Shown one piece after another: positions 44,327-52,428 of a stretch of 64,000 nt of DNA. Numbering within the stretch: the stretch's first letter is position 1; every line of letters begins with the position of its first letter. Made by a program: the position numbers and the translations under genes. Source of the stretch: Bacteroidia bacterium (GTDB lineage: Bacteria > Bacteroidota > Bacteroidia > CAIKAF01); assembly GCA_016742095.1 (NCBI GenBank), contig JACVCJ010000018.1, positions 1 through 64,000 on the forward strand. The letters are read 5' to 3'. The notes below the pieces were generated by a model, which saw nothing but the letters and a program-made list of their open reading frames with translations, was not told the DNA's origin and made no database searches.

Positions 44327-45319
44327 ATGAAGAAAATTTTTACAATTGCAGCCATTGCTGTAAGTGTTAGTGCATTTGCACAGAGAAATGTAAGTAACAT
44401 TACCTCCACCACCAGCCGTACTATCGGTAACACATTCGCAGCCAAAGCCGACACCTTATTACTTCCGGGTGCAGCAAGCGACACAGCCTGCTCCAGCCTT
44501 GCCACATATACGTTTAACCAGGGCGGTCAGCCGGGTGGTTTTATCACCGGCGTGAACGTATTCGCCGATGCTGAAAAAGGTCAGGTATTCAGCACCAACC
44601 TGCCGGGCGCCAGTGTAACAGGCGCTATCGGGTTCTTTGCGATTAAAGCGGTAATGACCCCTGCAGGAGCTGCGGATAACTATGTAGCCAAAGTGTACAG
44701 CCTGAACTCAACCGACACTACCGTTACCCTGCTGGGTACAAGTCTGCCGGTTGCACTCTCCGCTATCGACACCACATTCGGTCCCAGTGGTCCGGCCGCT
44801 ACTCCATTCCTGTTTGCCTCACCCGTTTCCGTTCCTTCTACCTTCGTGGTAACGTTCGAAGTAGTAAAACTGAACGCGAACGATTCCATCACTTCAGGTG
44901 TTGTACTTTACTCATTTGAAGACGGCTGTGGCGACGGAGCTTTCGAGATCTGGAACGACGGTACACCTTCCTATATTTCTGCAGCATGGGGACTGAATAC
45001 AGACCTGCTCACTGCCGTAAGCATCCAGTACGGAACCGTAGGCCTGGACAACAACGTAGCTGAAAACAGCTTTAGCATGTTCCCGAACCCTGCTTCCAAT
45101 AACGCTACCATCAACTACAACCTGACCGAAGGCGGTAAAGTGACCATGCAGGTTACCAATATGGCCGGACAGGTAGTAATGAACCTGAACGAAGGCGTTA
45201 AAGGTGCCGGTAACTACACACGTAACCTGGACCTGAGCAGCCTGAGCAACGGTATCTACGTGTACAGCATCAACGTTGACGGTAAGATCAGCAAAGGAAA
45301 ATTCGTAGTAGCCAAATAA
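44327..45319 (+). CDS. T9SS-sorted secreted protein
   Basis: A 330 aa protein with a signal peptide (MKKIFTIAAIAVSVSAFA, cleavage before QRN) and a C-terminal sorting domain (MFPNPASNNATINYNLTEGGKVTMQVTNMAG to GIYVYSINVDGKISKGKFVVAK). The central part looks like a beta-sandwich with many Thr, Ser and Asp and no catalytic signature. It has its own strong promoter and a strong terminator. Function unknown; probably surface-exposed or released. Confidence 0.87.
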   Translation: MKKIFTIAAIAVSVSAFAQRNVSNITSTTSRTIGNTFAAKADTLLLPGAASDTACSSLATYTFNQGGQPGGFITGVNVFADAEKGQVFSTNLPGASVTGAIGFFAIKAVMTPAGAADNYVAKVYSLNSTDTTVTLLGTSLPVALSAIDTTFGPSGPAATPFLFASPVSVPSTFVVTFEVVKLNANDSITSGVVLYSFEDGCGDGAFEIWNDGTPSYISAAWGLNTDLLTAVSIQYGTVGLDNNVAENSFSMFPNPASNNATINYNLTEGGKVTMQVTNMAGQVVMNLNEGVKGAGNYTRNLDLSSLSNGIYVYSINVDGKISKGKFVVAK

Positions 45320-45343
45320 GGCATTGCGATAAAACAATATGCG

Positions 45344-45373
45344 AACCGCTTCCGCTACGGAGGCGGTTTTTTT
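45344..45373 (+). terminator. Terminator after the 330-aa T9SS gene
   Basis: Stem AACCGCTTCCG (45344-45354) and CGGAGGCGGTT (45358-45368), including one T-G pair, with a three-base loop and an eight-T run. Confidence 0.85.
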
Positions 45374-45397
45374 ATTTCTGTAAGGACTGTTTACGGA

Positions 45398-45877
45398 TCA
45401 TGGACCGGGAGGAATTCCCCGGCTGTATCTCCGGACCATATTGTCGATCTGTCTTTTGTTCTGCTGCTGCAGTAAGGAGGGATACAAATTCAGCGGTATG
45501 TTCATGAGCATACCGGCCGCGGCGTGCAGGTATAGGCCATCCATGAGTTTTATCACCGCAAAAACTGCAACGAATACAAACCCGATCAGGTGGCTTATCT
45601 CTGAAAAGGTCATTTCGTTCCGTAATTCCTGCAGCCGGCTTATGCCCGTACTGCCTTTCAGCTGCAGTTTCTGGTTCAGGTATTTAAAGAAAGTGTTTTT
45701 TACGATCCACTTAAATACACCCAGCCCGATCGCTTTATTCAGGGCCCCGCTCTTTATAAAGTTCAGGCTGGAACGCTTGTAGTATGCTGTATTTCTCAGG
45801 AACACGGTAAGGAGCATTCCCGCCGTCCAGGAAATAACGGTTATGGAAAGGCCGAATGTAAAAGCTTTGATGATCAT
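45398..45877 (-). CDS. CrtO-like (glycosyl-4,4'-diaponeurosporenoate acyltransferase-type) membrane protein
   Basis: A 159 aa protein with membrane helices at about 5-27 and 96-125. EMTFSEISHLIGFVFVA and the C-terminal MNIPLNLYPSLLQQQNKRQIDNMVRRY resemble the small acyltransferase family that includes staphyloxanthin CrtO. The family assignment is from motif resemblance only. It is the last gene of a minus-strand run behind a glycosyltransferase, which fits modification of a glycolipid or carotenoid, but no carotenoid genes are in the window. Confidence 0.55.
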   Translation of the reverse strand: MIIKAFTFGLSITVISWTAGMLLTVFLRNTAYYKRSSLNFIKSGALNKAIGLGVFKWIVKNTFFKYLNQKLQLKGSTGISRLQELRNEMTFSEISHLIGFVFVAVFAVIKLMDGLYLHAAAGMLMNIPLNLYPSLLQQQNKRQIDNMVRRYSRGIPPGP

Positions 45878-45912
45878 TGTTCTGTAGTAACCTGGAAGTT
45901 ATTGAGTCAGAC

Positions 45913-46785
45913 TTATTTTAGGAGACGGTAGTTCCGGTAGGAGAAATCGAGCCCGAGGTACCTGCGCAGGAAACTTTTGGCCCGTTCCTTGAACGAAGTA
46001 CGGTTAAAGGCGATATCATAGTCGAATTTCCAGTTTTTACGCCTTATACGCTCTTCCATTACCTTCGGGTGGGTTCCTGTATACCTTTCGAGCTGATCGA
46101 TGCCGCTGTAGTGAAATTCTTCGGCTTTGGCCACGTGTTTTTCGAGCCAGGCATCGTCGTGCCACATTTTATGAAAGTTCTCCTGCTTGCGTTGCATGGC
46201 CGCAGGCTCTTTTACCCAGCCGTAATGGTGTATGTAGGCCGGCATGGCCACTACGTTCAGTTTCTGGTCATTGTCCTTGCGAAAGCCCTGGGCATCGCGG
46301 TACGAATAGATACCGGCCCGTTTCCGCACTACCCGTATCTCGTTGCGGTACCAGGAAGAACTGGCCCCGGTGTAATCGTAGGACCCGTAGAAATGCCGGT
46401 AACGGAACAGCAGTCCGTCCACCCGTTCATCATCCTTATACCTGTGCATAAAGGTATACACGGTCTGTGCATCGCTTTCGGGCAGTACTTCATCGCCCTG
46501 GATGTAAAAAGCCCAGTCGGCATCTTCGGGTACGGCGGCATAGGCCTTGTCGGTCTCCTGTGCCAGCACGCGGCCGCCTTCGCGCAGACTGTCGTCCCAC
46601 ACCGTATCGATAATGCGGACCCGTCCCGGGGCGATCTGCTCCACCAGTTCACGTGTGCCGTCGTCGGAATTACCCACGGCCACAATGACCTCGCTGCACA
46701 GCGGCAGTATGGACAGGACGGCCTCCCGCACGGGATAATCGTACTTTACCGCATTGCGTATAAATGTGAAACCTACTACTTTCAT
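45913..46785 (-). CDS. Family 2 glycosyltransferase
   Basis: A 290 aa GT-A-fold glycosyltransferase. It begins MKVVGFTFIRNAVKYDYPVREAVLSILPLCSEVIVAVGNSDDGT, typical of GT2; the metal-binding acidic site is in DADWAFYIQGDEVLPE. I start at 46785 because the in-frame ATG six codons upstream adds a short segment outside the fold. Acceptor and donor sugars are unknown. It lies 26 bp after a DUF1905/YdeI gene and 35 bp before a CrtO-like gene. Confidence 0.85.
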   Translation of the reverse strand: MKVVGFTFIRNAVKYDYPVREAVLSILPLCSEVIVAVGNSDDGTRELVEQIAPGRVRIIDTVWDDSLREGGRVLAQETDKAYAAVPEDADWAFYIQGDEVLPESDAQTVYTFMHRYKDDERVDGLLFRYRHFYGSYDYTGASSSWYRNEIRVVRKRAGIYSYRDAQGFRKDNDQKLNVVAMPAYIHHYGWVKEPAAMQRKQENFHKMWHDDAWLEKHVAKAEEFHYSGIDQLERYTGTHPKVMEERIRRKNWKFDYDIAFNRTSFKERAKSFLRRYLGLDFSYRNYRLLK

Positions 46786-46811
46786 GCCCTGCAAAGAACG
46801 CAAAAAGTGGC

Positions 46812-47294
46812 TTAACGGCCTTCGCGGTCCGAATAAAGTTGTCCCGTTCTCATTTTGTACAGTATCTCCAGCGAGCGTTTTATACGGCTGTCCACGTTCT
46901 TTACGCTGGTAACATAGTGCACTACGCCGCGCTTTTTGCCGGTGGTAAAGGTCTCGAATATGGCACGGGCCTCATCGTCCTGTTCCAGGGCCGCCTGGAG
47001 CTCTTCGGGGATCTCGAGGTATTCGTTATCGATCCAGCTGAACTGCACGTGCACTTCGTCGCCCTGTTTTATTTTAGCTTCCCGGCGCAGGGGACCGCCT
47101 ACCATAAAGAATTTGCCGCCGGAGCGTTCGCTCTGCACGGCCAGGTTAAAGGGCGTAACCCCGTTGAGCAGTCCCCGGGCACGCAAACGGCCTTTGGGCA
47201 GCACCGCCACGATCTCTTCGGGCAGGTACAGACCGGTGTGGGCTTCTTTTTCGAGCAGCTCCAGGCGGGTTATGAAGGAAAATGTGTAGTCCAT
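46812..47294 (-). CDS. DUF1905/YdeI-type protein
   Basis: A 160 aa protein with a DUF1905 beta-barrel (about 1-95: LYLPEEIVAVLPKGRLRARGLLNG and KFFMVGGPLRREAKIKQGDEVHVQFSW) followed by a YdeI/OmpD-associated-like helical tail (ELQAALEQDDEARAIFETFTTGKKRGVVHYVTSVKNVDSRIKRSLEIL). Function is unknown; family members have been linked to bacteriocin resistance. It is 4 bp after corA and in the same presumed operon. Confidence 0.8.
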   Translation of the reverse strand: MDYTFSFITRLELLEKEAHTGLYLPEEIVAVLPKGRLRARGLLNGVTPFNLAVQSERSGGKFFMVGGPLRREAKIKQGDEVHVQFSWIDNEYLEIPEELQAALEQDDEARAIFETFTTGKKRGVVHYVTSVKNVDSRIKRSLEILYKMRTGQLYSDREGR

Positions 47295-47298
47295 AGCG

Positions 47299-48348
47299 TC
47301 AGAACCATTTTTTAAAGCGGAAATACAGGAAAAGCACGGCGGCGATCAGCACCATGGAAAGGATCACGATGATAAAACCGTAGGGATGGTCCTTGAGCGG
47401 CAATACCTCGAAGTTCATGCCATAGATACCCGCCAGCAGGTTCAGCGGGATAAATACCGCCGACACAATGGTAAGCACCTTGGTAATGTTGCCCAGGCGT
47501 GTATTGGAGGTACTGATGTACACGTCCATAAGTCCGTTGGCCATATCGCGTACGTTCTCCGTATTTTCGGCCACCTGCACAATATGTTCGTGCAGTTCTT
47601 TCAGGTATTTTAGGGTACGTTTTTCGAACACCTTCTCTTCGGCATGCAGCATGAGAAATACGGCCTCCTTGAGCGGGAAAACGGCCTTACGCAGCAGCAG
47701 GGCCTCTTTTTTGAGGCGGCGTATATCGCCCAGGGATTCCTTGTCGGGATTGCTGAGGATGGAATCTTCGGTGCTGACGATGTTCTCCTCTACGAGGTCG
47801 AGCACCCAGAAATAATTATCGATCATTACGTCGAGCAGGGCGTAGAACAGGTAGTCGGACTTCCGTTGCCGGATCCTGCCGCCGGAGCTGCGGATGCGGT
47901 CGCGCACCTTGTCGAACACATCGCCGTGCTTGAACTGGAAAGTGAACAGCATATTGCCGATGAGCAGGAAGGAAACGTGTTCTTCGAGCACATAGCCCTC
48001 GCTGGGTTCGCGGTACAGCATTTTGGCCACGGCAAAGGCATAGCCTTCGTACACCTCGAATTTGGGGCGGGTATCGGCATCCAGTATATCTTCCACTACC
48101 AGGCGGTCGATGCTGTAGGCTTCCACGATCTTTTCAAAAACGCTGATGTCCGATGTGCCTTCTACGTTCACCCACACGGTTTCGCCGCTGTCGCGCAGGG
48201 CAAACACCTCTTCGATGGAACCGCACACCTGTTCGCTGAGCGCGCTCTCTGCATATTTTATGTAAGAAATGCGCACAGGCCCCCTGTCGTCTGACAGAGA
48301 AATGATGGTACCCGGCGGCAGTCCCATTTTTTTGGCAGCAAATGTCAT
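47299..48348 (-). CDS. corA: CorA-family magnesium/cobalt transporter
   Basis: A 349 aa divalent-cation channel with a large cytoplasmic N-terminal domain and two C-terminal helices. The diagnostic YGMNFE selectivity motif lies between them (LLAGIYGMNFEVLPL). The long helix VEENIVSTEDSILSN and QVAENTENVRDMANGLMDVYIS are typical. Its start overlaps the prsW-like gene stop by 4 bp, and DUF1905/YdeI follows 4 bp later. Confidence 0.95.
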   Translation of the reverse strand: MTFAAKKMGLPPGTIISLSDDRGPVRISYIKYAESALSEQVCGSIEEVFALRDSGETVWVNVEGTSDISVFEKIVEAYSIDRLVVEDILDADTRPKFEVYEGYAFAVAKMLYREPSEGYVLEEHVSFLLIGNMLFTFQFKHGDVFDKVRDRIRSSGGRIRQRKSDYLFYALLDVMIDNYFWVLDLVEENIVSTEDSILSNPDKESLGDIRRLKKEALLLRKAVFPLKEAVFLMLHAEEKVFEKRTLKYLKELHEHIVQVAENTENVRDMANGLMDVYISTSNTRLGNITKVLTIVSAVFIPLNLLAGIYGMNFEVLPLKDHPYGFIIVILSMVLIAAVLFLYFRFKKWF

Positions 48349-49037
48349 ACGTCCTCCCTGTTAAAAGGTGAATTCTGGTTGTGGATCCGGATGGCACGCA
48401 CCGAAAACCAGATGCCGAGTACCAGGGATACCGCGGCTCCGATCCATGCGTATGCCGAATTCGTTACAAATAAAGTAAAATCATAGGCACCGTGCATCAG
48501 TACAGGTATCAGTAACGAAAGACCGAACTGCAGGCTGCGTTTGTGGTCCCGGTGTTTGGCCTGGCCCAGGTAAAAACCCATGATGATGCCGAACACGGTA
48601 TGAGCCGGTATGGCCGTAAACATGCGCAATACGGCAATAGGTACGCCACCGGCATTGATATACAGTACGTTCTCCACGAAGGCGAAGCCCAGCGAAACCA
48701 TGACGGCATAGGTAATACCGTCGTAGGGTTCGTTAAAGTCCTTGCTGCGGTAGGCCAGCAGGATCACCACCACCCATTTCCAGAATTCTTCGATAAGGCC
48801 TACAAAAATAAAGGCGGATACCAGTATGCCACCGATACCGGCTTCGCGCGGTTTGTTGAAAATAAGGTCGGCCGTGAGTTCCATAATTACGATGGGTATA
48901 CAGCTGAGCATACCGCCCAGGAAACAGAAGACCAGGCGTCTGACAGGTTCCTTTTCCCATTTATCTCTCCAGTATATCAGGGCCGCCGCTGCCAGTACGG
49001 GGGCCAATGCCAGTGCTACTACCTCCAGAAAATTCAT
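48345..49037 (-). CDS. PrsW-family intramembrane metalloprotease
   Basis: A 230 aa polytopic protein with the PrsW/CPBP-type motif set: EEFWKW (E83, E84, K87), FAFVEN (E122, N123), H146 in AIPAHTVFG and MHGAYD (H182, D186). PrsW in Bacillus cleaves an anti-sigma factor within the membrane. Here it is first in an operon with corA, a glycosyltransferase and others; an ECF sigma/anti-sigma pair is divergent just upstream at 49142, which might be a target (inference only). Confidence 0.88.
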   Translation of the reverse strand: MNFLEVVALALAPVLAAAALIYWRDKWEKEPVRRLVFCFLGGMLSCIPIVIMELTADLIFNKPREAGIGGILVSAFIFVGLIEEFWKWVVVILLAYRSKDFNEPYDGITYAVMVSLGFAFVENVLYINAGGVPIAVLRMFTAIPAHTVFGIIMGFYLGQAKHRDHKRSLQFGLSLLIPVLMHGAYDFTLFVTNSAYAWIGAAVSLVLGIWFSVRAIRIHNQNSPFNREDV

Positions 49038-49141
49038 ATGACTAAAGATACTACTTTTTTTAAAACGCAGTTATACCTTGTACCAGGTACAAAAACCACA
49101 GGACACATGTGTTCTTTTTGTTATCTTCGTAACCTGAAGCA

Positions 49142-49720
49142 ATGACCCGTTACAGCAGTGATATAAGCGATGAAGAGCTCATGCAGAAAGCCTCGCAGGG
49201 CGACCGCCTGGCCTTTGCCGCTATTTATGACCGCTGGTCGGAACGCATCTTCCGTTTTTTCCGGAAAATGCTCTGGCAGAACGACGATGTGGCGGCGGAC
49301 TTTACGCAGGACCTCTTCCTGAAGATCGCCGAAAAACCGGGCGCTTTCAACCCGCAGTACCGTTTTTCCACCTGGGTATATACCCTGGCCTCGAACATGT
49401 GCAAGAACGAGTACCGCAAGCAAAGCATACGGCACCACGTAAGCGCCGACGACAGCGGGGTAAGCCGCAGCGTGGCCGATACCGGCTACGAAAACCCCGA
49501 ACGTACGGTAGACAGCGCTAATTTTGAACGTAAACTGCAGCAGACCCTCGGTACCCTGTCGGAAGAACACCGTACCGTTTTTGTGCTGCGCTATAAAGAA
49601 GAACTCAGCCTGAAAGAAATAGCCGATGTGACGCAGGTCTCCGAAGGCACCGTGAAATCGCGCCTGTTCTATGCCATTAAAAAGATCAGTGAACAGGTAA
49701 AAGATTTCCAGTTTGATTGA
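49142..49720 (+). CDS. ECF-type RNA polymerase sigma factor
   Basis: A 192 aa sigma factor with region 2 (AFAAIYDRWSERIFRFFRKMLWQNDDVAADFTQDLFLKIAEK and FSTWVYTLASNMCKNEYRK) and region 4 (TLSEEHRTVFVLRYKEELSLKEIADVTQVSEGTVKSRLFYAIKKI). There is no C-terminal extension. The following gene, 35 bp later, has the layout of an anti-sigma factor, so the pair probably forms a signalling unit. Divergent from the prsW-like gene. Confidence 0.93.
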   Translation: MTRYSSDISDEELMQKASQGDRLAFAAIYDRWSERIFRFFRKMLWQNDDVAADFTQDLFLKIAEKPGAFNPQYRFSTWVYTLASNMCKNEYRKQSIRHHVSADDSGVSRSVADTGYENPERTVDSANFERKLQQTLGTLSEEHRTVFVLRYKEELSLKEIADVTQVSEGTVKSRLFYAIKKISEQVKDFQFD

Positions 49721-49755
49721 ACCAAAAAACCGGCCATGTGTAAATACGAATAACC

Positions 49756-50949
49756 GTGAATGAAGAACAGCATATAGAACGTATCGAAGCCCTTCTCCGC
49801 AAAGGCTCCTTCGCACAGCTCAGTGCAGAAGACAAGGCCTTTATGCTGGAACAGGGCATCGATGAACAGGCGTTCCGTTTCCTGGCTCAGGGTATCGGGC
49901 CCGACCCGGAACCTGTTCCTGCGCTCCCGGAAGCCATGCGCGCGGCCGTGCTCAGCCATTTTGACGCACATGCCCCGCAGAGCACTTCTTCCAACGGATC
50001 TTCTTCCTCCGCTGCCGGAAAAACAGGCGGCTCTGCCCTGCGTATGCAGATCTTTAAGTACAGCGCCATAGCGGCCGTGTCCGTTGGCGCGGTGCTCAGT
50101 GTGTTCTTCCTGCTGAATTCCAATAAACAGAGCATGCATGAGGACGTAGCCGTGGTGCAGAAGCACGACAGCATGCACACTTCGGAGGCCGCAAAAACAG
50201 CGCCTATGGTTCCGCCGTCACCCGCCGATACCCTGCGCAGCGCAAACGCCGCGGAGCTCAGCGTGGCCGGCTCCTATGCCGATGACGCCTACGCGGTACC
50301 TGAAGTATCTTACGGATACGGCGCCTCTGCTCCAGCCCCTGCGACAGAAGAACTGCCTTTTGAACAGGAACAGGCGGTCCGCGACGAAATAGTGAAGGAA
50401 GCCGAGAAAAAAACGGGGTCTGACCTGAACACCGACCTTAACGGGTACTATAAGACTTCCGCATCCAATACCATTGTACAGGCAAATAAATTACAGCGCA
50501 GGGACAAAGAAGGTAAATGGAGCAGCAAGGGAACTAAAAACGAAGCTTACGACAACGATAAAGAAGAAGACGCCAAAGTGAAAAAGGAAAACCAGCAACT
50601 GGATGAAATAGTTGTTTCGCAGAGTAAAGGCCCCGGCAGAACTGCCATGCCGCAGTACCCGAGCATTGAAGAAGTGGCCAACACACGCTACCAGGGCGGC
50701 TACCCGGCCTTTGACAAGTTCCTGGCCGATAACCTGAAATTACCGGCGTACCGCAGTAACTATACGCAGATCGAGAATACCGTAGTGATGGAGATCGATA
50801 TCAATAAAAACGGGATCATTTCGCGCAGGGCGCTGGTATCCTCACCCGACACGCAGCTTACCCGCGAGGTAAACCTGGTGCTGGATAAAATTCCGCCCTT
50901 TACCAAAGGCAGGAACGTAACCGTACAGATCCCCTTCCGCTTCCGTTAG
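49756..50949 (+). CDS. Membrane anti-sigma-like protein with TonB-like C-terminal domain
   Basis: A 397 aa protein. An acidic N-terminal domain (about 1-70) could bind sigma; one membrane helix (about 100-120) follows a Ser-rich linker. The periplasmic part is Ala/Pro/Lys-rich and ends in a domain (about 300-397: YPSIEEVANTRYQGGYPAFDKFLADNLKLPAYRSNYTQIENTVVMEIDINKNG) that resembles the TonB C-terminal fold. Such architecture would couple an envelope signal to the sigma factor. The stop overlaps the convergent decarboxylase gene by 4 bp. Confidence 0.7.
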   Translation: MNEEQHIERIEALLRKGSFAQLSAEDKAFMLEQGIDEQAFRFLAQGIGPDPEPVPALPEAMRAAVLSHFDAHAPQSTSSNGSSSSAAGKTGGSALRMQIFKYSAIAAVSVGAVLSVFFLLNSNKQSMHEDVAVVQKHDSMHTSEAAKTAPMVPPSPADTLRSANAAELSVAGSYADDAYAVPEVSYGYGASAPAPATEELPFEQEQAVRDEIVKEAEKKTGSDLNTDLNGYYKTSASNTIVQANKLQRRDKEGKWSSKGTKNEAYDNDKEEDAKVKKENQQLDEIVVSQSKGPGRTAMPQYPSIEEVANTRYQGGYPAFDKFLADNLKLPAYRSNYTQIENTVVMEIDINKNGIISRRALVSSPDTQLTREVNLVLDKIPPFTKGRNVTVQIPFRFR

Positions 50950-52373
50950 GGATGGGCCGCGTACATACGCGCGTAAAAGGACGAAAGCACTTCTTTCATC
51001 ACCACATCGGGCAGTACGTTCAGTATGCGGTTTATATTGGCCATGCGTTTGGGCAGGGTATTCATGTCTACGCCCAGGCGGCTCATGATGCGGTACAGCA
51101 CTTCTTCGGAATATCCGCCGGCCGATTCTTCCGCCACGATCTTTTCCACCTCGGGATATACGCCGCTGCGCACTTTCTGCACGCAATAGACCAGGTCGTG
51201 CAGGAACTCCTCTTCCACCCCGGTATGCGAACGGTTTATGGTAAGGTGTATATTGGCCGGACAGGCATCGGAAGCCAGCTGTAACTGCACTTTCCAGCCC
51301 AGTTCATCCAGTTCGTCGTTCAGTTCAAAGATGTTCACGTCGCTTTCCGTCACAAAATCGAGCAGGCTGGCTTCGGGATCGCTCACGATACGCAGCCCGG
51401 GAATGGCTTCGATACCGGCGCGTATCTTACGTACGGTGTGCATGGTTTCCCGGGCCAGGCGGGCATAGCCGTCTTCGCCGTAATAATTGAGTACGGCCCA
51501 GGCTCCGGCGGTAGGTCCGCCCGTTTTACTGCTGAGCATGGTGGGGTTCACAATGCTGTAGCCCGTCCAGTCGGTACACACAAAATACTGGTATTTACGG
51601 TGGGCATGGTTGCGGTGCATGAGCACGCTGCAGCCTTTGGCGGCATAACCATATTTGTGCAGGTCCAGCGATATGGACGTTACACCCGGCACACTGAAGT
51701 CCCAGGGGCGTACCTGCATGCCTGCCAGGCGCATACCGGCCAGCATCAGTCCGCCGATGCAGGAATCCACATGCAGCGGAATATTTTTTTCGAGGGCCAG
51801 CAGACCCAGTTCTTCTATGGGATCGATCACCCCGAACGCGTAGGACGGCGCCGAGGCTACCAGCAGAACGGTATTGGGCGTAACGGCACGGCGCATGGCC
51901 TCCACATCGGCACGCATATCGGCACGCACCGGCACGGTAACCGCTTTTACATTAAAATAGGAACAGGCCTTGTAAAACGAGGAATGCACGGTGTAGGGCA
52001 GGATGATCTCCGGCTCGGTGATACCTTTTTCGGCACGGGCGCGGTCGCGGGCCGTTTTTACACTCAGCAGCAGACTTTCGGTGCCCCCGGTGGTAAGGTG
52101 ACCTACGGTTTCGGCATCGCCCTGCAGCATGGTACGCAGAAAATCCATGATATCGTTCTCCATATGCATCAGCGAAGGAAAGGCGGTGGGATCGAGCCCG
52201 TTCTCGCTGAGGTATTCGGTATATGCCTTCTTGATGAGCTGTTCCACTTCGGGCTCGGCCGGGTACACATAGCTGAAAAGGCGTCCGCTGCGCCAGTTGA
52301 TATCGTTCTCGCGGAGCGTTTGTAAACGGTTTAAGATGTTCTGTGCAGATTGTCCTGTTTTAGGGATAGCCAT
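50946..52373 (-). CDS. PLP-dependent lyase of the sphingosine-1-phosphate lyase / group II decarboxylase type
   Basis: A 475 aa fold-type I PLP enzyme. PLP is held by K240 in SISLDLHKYGYAAKGCSV; GGTES (96-100) binds the phosphate, and D203 in HVDSCIGG contacts the pyridine. The DLHKYGYAAKG motif and the overall pattern resemble sphingosine-1-phosphate lyase more than glutamate or aromatic decarboxylases. Many Bacteroidota make sphingolipids, so a role in their breakdown is reasonable but unproven. No serine palmitoyltransferase gene is in the window. Confidence 0.8.
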   Translation of the reverse strand: MAIPKTGQSAQNILNRLQTLRENDINWRSGRLFSYVYPAEPEVEQLIKKAYTEYLSENGLDPTAFPSLMHMENDIMDFLRTMLQGDAETVGHLTTGGTESLLLSVKTARDRARAEKGITEPEIILPYTVHSSFYKACSYFNVKAVTVPVRADMRADVEAMRRAVTPNTVLLVASAPSYAFGVIDPIEELGLLALEKNIPLHVDSCIGGLMLAGMRLAGMQVRPWDFSVPGVTSISLDLHKYGYAAKGCSVLMHRNHAHRKYQYFVCTDWTGYSIVNPTMLSSKTGGPTAGAWAVLNYYGEDGYARLARETMHTVRKIRAGIEAIPGLRIVSDPEASLLDFVTESDVNIFELNDELDELGWKVQLQLASDACPANIHLTINRSHTGVEEEFLHDLVYCVQKVRSGVYPEVEKIVAEESAGGYSEEVLYRIMSRLGVDMNTLPKRMANINRILNVLPDVVMKEVLSSFYARMYAAHP

Positions 52374-52428
52374 TGTTTTGTTACGGAAAATATTGATTAC
52401 GAAATACGCAGAGGAACAATTGCAGGAG

